Positions 27,925 through 35,284 of a stretch of DNA of 64,000 nt are shown in pieces (the stretch's first letter is position 1; every line of letters starts with the position of its first letter). Under the pieces are notes generated by a model, which was given only the letters and a program-made list of their open reading frames with translations, did no database searches and was not told the origin of the DNA. The stretch spans positions 310,001 through 374,000 of the forward strand of contig JADJVN010000001.1 of assembly GCA_016710585.1 (NCBI GenBank), written 5' to 3'. Origin of the DNA: Saprospiraceae bacterium. Its GTDB lineage: Bacteria; Bacteroidota; Bacteroidia; Chitinophagales; Saprospiraceae. The translations under genes were made by a program, and so were the position numbers.

Positions 27925-28997
27925 TTAAGCTATAGTGACTTCTTTTTCAAGATATACATCTTGAATCGCATTCAATATCTCAGCACCTTCCTTTATTGGC
28001 CTTTGGAATGCTTTTCTACCAGATATTAACCCCATTCCACCAGCTCTTTTATTGATCACAGCTGTGGTTACGGCTTCTGCCATATCTGAACTACCTTTGG
28101 ACTCTCCACCAGAATTAATCAATCCCGCACGTCCCATATAGCAGTTGGCGACTTGGTATCTGCACAAATCGATTGGATGATCTGAACTTAACTCAGTGTA
28201 CATTTTAGGATTAAGTTTGCCATAAGAAGATCCTCCCATGTTCAAAGCTTCGTAACCGCCATTCAATGTAGGCAATTTTTGCTTAATGATATCAGCCTGA
28301 ATAGTAACTCCGAGATGATTAGCCTGACCTGTTAGGTCAGCAGAAGTGTGATAATCTTTTCCATCTTTTTTGAATGCAGAATTGCGAATATAGCACCAAA
28401 GGACAGTGCACATCCCCAATTCATGAGCATACTCAAAGGCTTTAGCAATCTCTACAATCTGGCGTCCACTTTCATCTGATCCAAAATATATCGTCGCTCC
28501 AATTCCTACAGCGCCCATATTATAGGCATCTTTCACAGTGCCAAAAAGTATCTGATCAAATTTATTAGGGTATGTCAATAATTCATTGTGATTCACCTTT
28601 ACTATAAAAGGAATGCGATGGGCATATTTTCTTGAAACAGAAGCAAGTACTCCAAAAGTCGACGCAACCGCGTTACATCCCCCCTCGATAGCAAGCTTCA
28701 CTATATTCTCAGGATCAAAATAGATAGGATTAGGCGCAAATGAAGCACCTCCACTATGCTCGATTCCTGGTCAACGGGAAGTATTGAAACATAACCAGAA
28801 TTTGCCAATCTTCCAGTAGAAAAAATCTGTTGCATACTTCTCAATGCTTGATTATTGCGATTGGAATTAATCCAAATATTTTCTATTGTATTATTTGAAG
28901 GTAGATGTAGTGTTGATTTATCTATTGTATTACATTTATGATCCAATAAATAAGATGCTTTATCCCCTAGTAATTGGCTTATTTTAGTTATTGACAT
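27925..28997 (-). CDS. fbaB: Class I fructose-bisphosphate aldolase, with one frameshift
   Basis: Glycolytic/gluconeogenic aldolase of the DhnA/archaeal type. The N-terminal part from ATG 28997 (SITKISQLLGDKASYLLDHK to GYVSILPVDQ) and the C-terminal part (KLAIEGGCNAVASTFGVLAS onward) are in different frames. Adding one G at about 28766-28767 gives the expected DQGIEHSGGASFAPNPIYFD bridge. Conserved downstream: IVKVNHNELLTYPNKFDQ, YHTSADLTGQANHLGVTIQ, YQVANCYMGRAGLINSGG and GGMGLISGRKAFQRP. About 357 residues when corrected. The indel lies in a G run of a core gene, so sequencing error is likely. Confidence 0.88.
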
Positions 28998-29023
28998 TTT
29001 ATTAATTTTAATTTTTTTTCGAA

Positions 29024-29533
29024 TTATTTACCTGCTGATTTTCTTTCGATCATTACGACTCCATTTGCCAAATATTTATTTTCGACTTGTGGCTGAGTTA
29101 TTTTTGCAATTTCTTCTTCAGATTTTCCTTCATCTTCAGCATAATGCTTTAATTCATCTACTGGTGTCACTTCATTATACGCCACACCTTGCATGACAAC
29201 TTTACTTCCTTCACAATCCAATGGCATAAAAAAACCATAATCCTTAAACTTTACAAACAAACCTGTAGAATCCGTCGGGGATTGACTAAGGATCATCCAA
29301 CACCCTTTCTTTTTACAAACTGATGTGACATACCCACCCACTTTACCAGAGATACTATCATTGGCCTTCAAATTTACAAGAATATCTGCAACTGAAGCAG
29401 CGCCATCTGGAGTTATTGCCTCTCCATAGGTTTCAAAACCATTGGAGACTGTAGCTTTAGAAGATTCTTGACTATTTGGTTTACAAGAAAAAATGAGGAC
29501 AGATAAAATCGAAAAATAAAGTATGATTTTCAT
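29024..29533 (-). CDS. DUF4920-domain lipoprotein
   Basis: 169 residues from ATG 29533 (MKIILYFSILSVLIFSCKPN), which gives a lipoprotein signal with lipobox LIFSC. The mature part, FETYGEAITPDGAASVADIL, GYVTSVCKKKGCWMILSQ and KFKDYGFFMPLDCEGSKVVM, is the DUF4920 fold with a conserved CKKKGCW motif that may bind metal. Outer-membrane or periplasmic, function unknown. Confidence 0.82.
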   Translation of the reverse strand: MKIILYFSILSVLIFSCKPNSQESSKATVSNGFETYGEAITPDGAASVADILVNLKANDSISGKVGGYVTSVCKKKGCWMILSQSPTDSTGLFVKFKDYGFFMPLDCEGSKVVMQGVAYNEVTPVDELKHYAEDEGKSEEEIAKITQPQVENKYLANGVVMIERKSAGK

Positions 29534-29756
29534 AAATAAGTTGATAAATGTGTGCAATCTAGTGCAAATATAAATAAGCTTTGGCAGACAATAAAATCAG
29601 ATTTCAATATGTTAAATGATAGATTCTATTAATACATCGATCTTAACTTAAACTTCACTAAAACAGCATAATAGATTTTGAATAATCTTGTTATCATATA
29701 AAAAAATCAAACATAAGTCATACCTTTACATTTCGATTATAGTAAATATTTTAATT

Positions 29757-31472
29757 ATGCGTAATTTATTGTTAATTAGTGTTTTAATACTATTATTCGC
29801 TGAAGGGTTTGCTCAAACTTGTCTTCGAGGAGATTGTAAAAATGGGTTTGGCACTATGGTTTTTACTTCAAAGTCCCGCTATACCGGTGAATTCAAACAA
29901 GGCAAAATGCATGGGAAAGGTATTTTCTATTATTCCAACCAAGGAAAATATATAGGCGAATGGCAGTCTGGAATTAGACAAGGTGAAGGTAAATGGATAC
30001 AATCCAATGGCAATGTTTACTCTGGAAATTTTCAACAAGATAAACCTGTTGGACAGGGGACTATGAATTTTAAAAATGGAGATCGTTATACTGGCAACTG
30101 GACAAATGAACTTCCCAATGGCAAAGGAACCTATTATTATGCTCATGGTGAAAGGTATGAAGGTAACTTCGTGAATGGAAAATACCAAGGACAAGGCCTT
30201 TATTTCTATAAAGATGGTTCGGTTTATAATGGTGAGTGGAAAAATGGTAAAAGAGAGGGAAAAGGTGAACTTAAAAAATTAGATGGAAAAATTATAAATG
30301 GAGAATGGGCAGGTGACATTTCTTTAAAAGAATTTGAAGAGGAAGTTGGAAGTCAAGAGGATATTGAAATAGCAATAGAAGAAGCGGTAAAAGTCCCGGA
30401 ATCATCACCAAAACCTGAAGCTAAAATCGAAAATAGTGATAATAATTTACCCGATTGTGCGACCAGTTTTTGCAAAGAAGGAAGAGGAAAATTACTCTAT
30501 GCAGATGGCTCTAAATATGTAGGTGAATTCATGAATGGTGAGCCTAGAGGCAAAGGAATATGCTATTATGCTAATGGCGATAAATATGAAGGACATTGGC
30601 AAAACCATGCACCTCACGGAGAAGGTGTCATGTACTTCAAAAGCGGCTTGGTTTATGGTGCGATATGGAATAATGGGAAGGCAGAAACACAGCTTCAAAA
30701 AGAAACTGTATTTAAATTCGATGAAAGTATCAAATCTGAAAAAACTACAGAAGTAAAGATTTGGGCTGTAATCGTTGGTGTAGCAAAATATGAACACATG
30801 CCTGCTCTTAAATATGCAGATGATGATGCATATCGAATCTATGCGCATCTAAAAAGTCCTGAAGGCGGCGCACTAAAAGAAGATCAGATCCGTGTCCTTA
30901 TAGATGAAGATGCGACTCGAAATAATATTCTTCGGGCGATGAATGAGGTCTTTATGCGTGCCGATGAAAATGATGTGGTGATGCTGTATTTTTCTGGGCA
31001 TGGACTAGAGGGAACATTTATTCCTATAGATTATGATGGTTTCTCCAATGCGATCAAACATGAAGAAATCAAAGAAATATTGAGTAAATCAAAAGCCAAA
31101 CATAAAGTTTGCTATGCTGATGCATGTCACTCTGGCAGCTTACTTGCAGCAAAAGGTGGCTATAATTCAAAACTCTTATATTTCTATGAGGAAATAGATA
31201 GAACCAATGGAGGCACAGCTTTTATGATGTCATCCAAAGGCAAGGAATATTCCCTTGAAGATGGAGGTCTGCGTCAAGGTATTTTTTCACATTATTTGAT
31301 CAAGGGACTTAGAGGCGAAGCCGATAAAAATTCTAATAAAACAATCACTATTAGAGAATTATTTGACTATGTATCAAAAGGAGTTAAGGAATATACTGTC
31401 GGCGCTCAAACGCCATTGATTGCAGGAGATTACGATGAAAATATGCCAGTAGGATTTCTGCGTGTCGACTAA
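29757..31472 (+). CDS. Secreted MORN-repeat protein fused to a caspase-like (C14) peptidase
   Basis: 571 residues from ATG 29757 (MRNLLLISVLILLFAEGFAQ signal peptide); an earlier in-frame codon at 29688 would disrupt the signal. Residues ~22-200 hold about seven MORN repeats (YTGEFKQGKMHGKGIFYY, YIGEWQSGIRQGEGKW and so on). After a Glu-rich linker come two to three more (~250-315), then a caspase-fold domain from about residue 333 (WAVIVGVAKYEHMPALKYAD). The catalytic pair is present: His415 in YFSGHG and Cys457 in YADACHSG. It is predicted to be an exported cysteine peptidase of metacaspase/paracaspase type; substrate unknown. MORN repeats may bind membranes or other proteins. The combination occurs in Bacteroidota but has little described biology. 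Confidence 0.88.
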   Translation: MRNLLLISVLILLFAEGFAQTCLRGDCKNGFGTMVFTSKSRYTGEFKQGKMHGKGIFYYSNQGKYIGEWQSGIRQGEGKWIQSNGNVYSGNFQQDKPVGQGTMNFKNGDRYTGNWTNELPNGKGTYYYAHGERYEGNFVNGKYQGQGLYFYKDGSVYNGEWKNGKREGKGELKKLDGKIINGEWAGDISLKEFEEEVGSQEDIEIAIEEAVKVPESSPKPEAKIENSDNNLPDCATSFCKEGRGKLLYADGSKYVGEFMNGEPRGKGICYYANGDKYEGHWQNHAPHGEGVMYFKSGLVYGAIWNNGKAETQLQKETVFKFDESIKSEKTTEVKIWAVIVGVAKYEHMPALKYADDDAYRIYAHLKSPEGGALKEDQIRVLIDEDATRNNILRAMNEVFMRADENDVVMLYFSGHGLEGTFIPIDYDGFSNAIKHEEIKEILSKSKAKHKVCYADACHSGSLLAAKGGYNSKLLYFYEEIDRTNGGTAFMMSSKGKEYSLEDGGLRQGIFSHYLIKGLRGEADKNSNKTITIRELFDYVSKGVKEYTVGAQTPLIAGDYDENMPVGFLRVD

Positions 31473-31520
31473 AATATTGCAGATTTAAATTCTAATTCTG
31501 TGAAAAATAATTGAAAAAAA

Positions 31521-31557
31521 GAGATCAAAGTTAATTTCATTTAAATTAAATGATCTC
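31521..31557. other. Long hairpin between the MORN-caspase gene and nuoA
   Basis: GAGATCA (31521-31527) pairs with TGATCTC (31551-31557), and inside it TTAATTT with AAATTAA. The T-run is on the minus-strand side (A7 at 31514-31520), while both neighbours are on the plus strand; so it may be a weak plus-strand terminator or a relic of a minus-strand transcript. Confidence 0.5.
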
Positions 31558-31614
31558 ATCGAGTGATTTTTGAACAGAAAGTCCTTTTCCTATTTAATTT
31601 TGCAATAATTCCAG

Positions 31615-31622
31615 TATATTTG
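31615..31622 (+). promoter_or_regulatory. -7 element upstream of nuoA
   Basis: TATATTTG matches TAnnTTTG and lies 19 bases before the nuoA ATG at 31641. The -33 box is poor. It gives nuoABC its own promoter after separation from nuoD-N. Confidence 0.45.
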
Positions 31623-31640
31623 CCTTATTATAGAATTACA

Positions 31641-32027
31641 ATGGTATCAAATCAATTTGCATATAGTTATTGGCCGATTTTAGTTCAATTTGGAGTTGCG
31701 GCTGGATTTGTAGTAGTTACTTTACTTGCAACCCATTTTTTAGGCCCAAAATCATCAGGAAAGCGAAAGGATGAATCTTTTGAATGTGGATTGGACAGTG
31801 TAGGAAATGCTAGAAATCCATTCTCAGTTAAATATTTTATGACTGCCATCCTGTTTGTCCTATTTGATGTCGAGATTATATTCATGTATCCTTGGGCTGT
31901 GAATTTTAAGAAATTAGGATGGTTTGGTTTTTGGGAAATGGTCATCTTCCTTACTTTACTAATGGTTGGTTTTTACTATGTGATTCGCAAAGGTGTTTTG
32001 GCTTGGGAAGAGAAACATAGAGAATAA
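31641..32027 (+). CDS. nuoA: NADH-quinone oxidoreductase subunit A
   Basis: 128-residue membrane subunit with three helices. ATG 31641 (MVSNQFAYSYWPILVQFG) is chosen by family alignment; the upstream extension from 31563 has no support. The conserved loop DESFECGLDSVGNARNPFSV with its Cys and FLLFDVEIIF-like FVLFDVEIIFMYPWAV are present. First gene of nuoABC. Confidence 0.95.
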   Translation: MVSNQFAYSYWPILVQFGVAAGFVVVTLLATHFLGPKSSGKRKDESFECGLDSVGNARNPFSVKYFMTAILFVLFDVEIIFMYPWAVNFKKLGWFGFWEMVIFLTLLMVGFYYVIRKGVLAWEEKHRE

Positions 32028-32081
32028 TTTTGATTTAAGTATTTTAAAGCTCATTGGGTAGCTTTTCGAAAAAAATAAAAT

Positions 32082-32627
32082 ATGAGTGGAAAAATAAATA
32101 TTGCAGAAGCACCTCCGGGACTTGAAGGACCTGGATTTTTTGCGACTACATTGGATGCCGTCGTAGGTTTGGGGCGTAAGAATAGTATTTGGCCATTGCC
32201 TTTTGCAACCTCCTGCTGTGGTATTGAATTTATGTCCACTATGTCTTCGCATTACGATCTTGCTCGTTTTGGCTCTGAGAGATTGAGCTTTACTCCCAGA
32301 CAATCTGATTTATTGATGGTCATGGGTACTATTGCAAAAAAAATGGGTCCAGTATTGAGACAAGTATATGAGCAAATGGCGGAGCCTAAGTGGGTCATCG
32401 CTGTAGGCGCTTGTGCATCTTCTGGAGGAATTTTTGATACCTATAGCGTGCTTCAAGGTATCGACAAAATAATTCCTGTCGATGTATATGTTCCTGGATG
32501 TCCACCTCGTCCTGAACAAATTATCGATGGTGTCATGAGAATTCAAGACCTAATAGGAAAAGAAAGTTTAAGAAGAAGGAATAGTGCAGAATACAAGGAA
32601 TTAATGGAAAAATATTTAGTAAAATGA
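32082..32627 (+). CDS. nuoB: NADH-quinone oxidoreductase subunit B
   Basis: 181 residues, carries cluster N2 next to the quinone. Ligands and motifs: ATSCCGIEFMSTMSSHYDLA, RFGSERLSFTPRQSDLLMV, GACASSGGIFDTYSVLQGID and VYVPGCPPRPEQIIDGVM. Complete. Overlaps nuoC by 4 bases. Confidence 0.97.
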   Translation: MSGKINIAEAPPGLEGPGFFATTLDAVVGLGRKNSIWPLPFATSCCGIEFMSTMSSHYDLARFGSERLSFTPRQSDLLMVMGTIAKKMGPVLRQVYEQMAEPKWVIAVGACASSGGIFDTYSVLQGIDKIIPVDVYVPGCPPRPEQIIDGVMRIQDLIGKESLRRRNSAEYKELMEKYLVK

Positions 32628-33130
32628 CAAGTTTAAGCAACGAACAAATTATCAATTATTTTGAAACTAATTTTTCTGGGTGCTATACATTAACTTCTGG
32701 AAACTCAGATCTCTTGAATTTTGAAGTTCAAACTAATCAATTGTATAAAATCGTCAGTCATTTATTCCATGATGAAGAATTGGGCTTTCAGTTTTTGACT
32801 GATATCTGTGGAATTCACTATCCCGATCAAACTGACAAAGAAATTGGTGTGATATATCACCTGCATAGCATGAAAAACAATGCTAGAATAAGACTAAAAG
32901 TATTCGTGCCTATTGCAAAACCTGATGTTCCTACACTAACTGGACTTTATGGTTCTGCCAACTGGATGGAAAGAGAAACCTATGACTTTTTTGGTGTAAA
33001 TTTCTTAGGCCATCCCAATCTAAAACGCATACTCAATATGGATGAAATGGTTGAATTTCCTTTGAGAAAAGAATTTCCTCTTGAAGATCCAACTCGTTTG
33101 GACAAAGCTGATTTTCAGTTTGGAAGATAA
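32624..33130 (+). CDS. nuoC: NADH-quinone oxidoreductase subunit C
   Basis: 168-residue 30-kDa-type subunit. Canonical VPTLTGLYGSANWMERETYD and FFGVNFLGHPNLKRIL followed by PLRKEFPLEDPTR. The 3' end overlaps a convergent gene by 16 bases. In most genomes nuoD follows directly; here it does not. Confidence 0.95.
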   Translation: MTSLSNEQIINYFETNFSGCYTLTSGNSDLLNFEVQTNQLYKIVSHLFHDEELGFQFLTDICGIHYPDQTDKEIGVIYHLHSMKNNARIRLKVFVPIAKPDVPTLTGLYGSANWMERETYDFFGVNFLGHPNLKRILNMDEMVEFPLRKEFPLEDPTRLDKADFQFGR

Positions 33131-33801
33131 ACTTGTAATCTAGACTCCATAGCAGTCCAAAAATCCTTTTGCTCTGAGACAATAAGTTCGTTTACTTCAT
33201 TGCAAGCACTGAATAAAAAATCGAGGTCATATTCACTTAATTCATATCGATGAACGCGAAACGCCAATCCTTTTATAGCACGCTTGAATCCTGCTTCATT
33301 TGCATAAGCTAAAACAAATTTTTGATTGATAAATTTGAGATAAAAATTCCAAAAAAAATCAAATTCATCGCAATGTTTGACAAAGCGAATTTCCCACCAA
33401 CATTTTAATTTATCTTTTTCAATTTTTTCAAGATTTGCATAAAACAATTCTCCGACATTTTGATTCGTCAATAGCAAAATTCTGTCTATCCACATCTCAA
33501 TCAACACATGCCCATAAAAGTTTAAATATTTTGGAAGTGTTTCTAATTTTTCCTTACCTAGCAGATGACCAAGCGCCTTTTGCCATGATTCAAAATAAAG
33601 CGAACTATGGAACACATGATCCGCTTGAAGGTGATAAGAAATTCCCCTTTCAATCTGAATATGAAATGGGTCATTCATGATAATGGGTTTTTTGATTTTT
33701 AATAATCCCGATGCTCTCACTAAATCTGGCATTACACTGCCAAAACACAATGCATGATCATGATGATCGGGAAGAATATTAAAATGTGATAAAAAATTCA
33801 A
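33115..33801 (-). CDS. Acyl-carrier-protein phosphodiesterase-like protein
   Basis: 228 residues beginning MNFLSHFNILPDHHDHALCF with GSVMPDLVRASGLL, resembling AcpH/YajB-type proteins that start MNFLAH and have an all-helical, His-rich active site; QIERGISYHLQADHVFHSS and FYGHVLIEMWIDRILL also fit. The start codon is TTG 33801 and no ATG is near. Similarity is by motif only, so the enzymatic role is uncertain. Convergent overlap of 16 bases with nuoC. Confidence 0.6.
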   Translation of the reverse strand: MNFLSHFNILPDHHDHALCFGSVMPDLVRASGLLKIKKPIIMNDPFHIQIERGISYHLQADHVFHSSLYFESWQKALGHLLGKEKLETLPKYLNFYGHVLIEMWIDRILLLTNQNVGELFYANLEKIEKDKLKCWWEIRFVKHCDEFDFFWNFYLKFINQKFVLAYANEAGFKRAIKGLAFRVHRYELSEYDLDFLFSACNEVNELIVSEQKDFWTAMESRLQVYLPN

Positions 33802-33924
33802 AAATGAAAATTATTTTAGAAATCAAAATAAGAGGAGTACAATACAAAGCGAAAATACAAAATAATCCACCATCAAAGCGATTATTAAATAAAATTATTT
33901 ACCTTGTCAAAAAATTAATTACAA

Positions 33925-34386
33925 ATGATCTCACATGAACAAATAGATCAGAATATTGCAGGTTTTGAAAAGAACAGCAGTCTTCTTGAAAAGACTTTCG
34001 ATATTATTGAAGCGAATAATAATGATCTCATTGATATCCTTATTGGATCTCATGGTGAATTGCTCACCGAAGAAGAAATGGATTATCTCATTTTTCTATT
34101 TGGTGTGATATATCATGTGGTGTCAAAAGAATACAATGTCAAAACTTATAGTCCAGAGGAAATAGAAAAAGTTGAAGAAGAAGTATGGCAATTTATCAAT
34201 GAAAGTCACAATTTTGATCAAACATTAGATCACTTTTACGAAACAATAAAGGAACAGGAAATCCTTGATTTTATTGAAGTATCAATTGGCGAAATAGACG
34301 ATTCTGAAATTAAAATAACTGAAACTGGACGAACAATAATGCTTGCTGTCTTGATTGCTGAAACAAAAATTTTAACTGAATCTTAG
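33925..34386 (+). CDS. Acidic hypothetical protein
   Basis: 153 residues, strongly acidic and helical, no signal peptide or membrane segment. Starts MISHEQIDQNIAGFEKNSSL. I do not recognise the family. The frame is intact with ordinary codon use, and the gene stands alone between convergent and divergent neighbours, so it is likely real. Confidence 0.65.
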   Translation: MISHEQIDQNIAGFEKNSSLLEKTFDIIEANNNDLIDILIGSHGELLTEEEMDYLIFLFGVIYHVVSKEYNVKTYSPEEIEKVEEEVWQFINESHNFDQTLDHFYETIKEQEILDFIEVSIGEIDDSEIKITETGRTIMLAVLIAETKILTES

Positions 34387-34435
34387 TTTTAAAAAAACAT
34401 TGAGATAAAAGCATTATAAAATTACAAGAATAGTA

Positions 34436-34693
34436 TTATTTAAACTTAAAATATACAAAAATTCTTCCAAAATTTTTAGAGTCCTTCACGATACGATGAA
34501 TTTTAGATTTGATGTGTGGGAGCTCTAGAAATCGGAGTACTTTTTTTTTGAGTTGTCCTGATCCTTTACCGGGAATTATCTCGACTTCTTCTATGCGTCT
34601 TTCCATTGCATCTTCAAGTATATCTTCAAGGGCTCGGTCTATTTCTTTACCCTTATTAAAAATTTCATGAAGATCTAATTTTAATTTTGCCAA
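34436..34693 (-). CDS. Small Smr-domain protein
   Basis: 85 residues equal to an Smr (small MutS-related) domain: LKLDLHEIFNKGKEI, then IEEVEIIPGKGSGQLKKKVL and IKSKIHRIVKDSKNFGRIFV. Smr domains are nucleases found at the end of MutS2 or alone. The core GxGxGxL loop is present and the LDLH start is kept, though the usual Gly after DLH is Glu. Role unknown. Confidence 0.8.
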   Translation of the reverse strand: MAKLKLDLHEIFNKGKEIDRALEDILEDAMERRIEEVEIIPGKGSGQLKKKVLRFLELPHIKSKIHRIVKDSKNFGRIFVYFKFK

Positions 34694-34724
34694 AATGAAA
34701 CTGAATGTTTAATGGTCGAATTAT

Positions 34725-34758
34725 TAATAAAAATGCCGCAGTAAAATTACTACGGCAT
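34725..34758 (-). terminator. Terminator of mscL
   Basis: ATGCCG-C-AGTAA / TTACT-A-CGGCAT (34733-34758) makes an 11-bp stem with one mismatch and a 2-base loop; on the minus strand TTTTTAT follows (34725-34732). Confidence 0.85.
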
Positions 34759-34779
34759 AAAATTTAATTTTTAAGATGA

Positions 34780-35172
34780 TTATCTTTTCAATAAATCTCT
34801 TATTTGTGTCAATAGATCTTCTGTAGACGGGCCTGCAGCAGCTGGTGGTTCTTTCATCTTATTAGCTCCTTTAACGATAAGGAACATCACCCAAGCTATA
34901 ATCAAAAAGTTGATAATTGTTGTGATGAATTTACCATAAGCAACAGCAGATTTTGGTGTTGCTACTTTTCCATCAGCTCCTAATACTTCAGGTGATAAAA
35001 GATACTCAGCTTTTGCTAAATCTCCCACCTGAAAAATTTTTCCAACCAATGGCATAAACATGCCATCTACGAATGCATTAACGATAGCTCCAAAAGCTGT
35101 CGCCATAACGAGACCTACTGCGATATCGATAAGGTTTCCCTTTACCGCAAAATCTTTAAATTCTTTGAACAT
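34780..35172 (-). CDS. mscL: Large-conductance mechanosensitive channel
   Basis: 130 residues. Starts MFKEFKDFAVKGNLIDIAVG and continues with the first pore helix LVMATAFGAIVNAFVDGMFM; a periplasmic loop, the second helix FITTIINFLIIAWVMFLIV and the C-terminal TEDLLTQIRDLLKR bundle follow. Releases solutes on osmotic downshock. Complete, single-gene unit with its own terminator. Confidence 0.97.
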   Translation of the reverse strand: MFKEFKDFAVKGNLIDIAVGLVMATAFGAIVNAFVDGMFMPLVGKIFQVGDLAKAEYLLSPEVLGADGKVATPKSAVAYGKFITTIINFLIIAWVMFLIVKGANKMKEPPAAAGPSTEDLLTQIRDLLKR

Positions 35173-35242
35173 TGACTAAGGTTTTAATTTGTTTGAATAA
35201 TAAAATAACTCTAATTTTAGACTAAAAATACAGTCTTAGTCA

Positions 35243-35250
35243 CAAAGATA
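35243..35250 (-). promoter_or_regulatory. -7 element upstream of mscL
   Basis: Minus strand reads TATCTTTG, perfect TAnnTTTG, about 70 bases before the mscL ATG. The -33 box is weak. Confidence 0.45.
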
Positions 35251-35284
35251 AATAATAAAAAATTATATATAATATTTTTAAATA

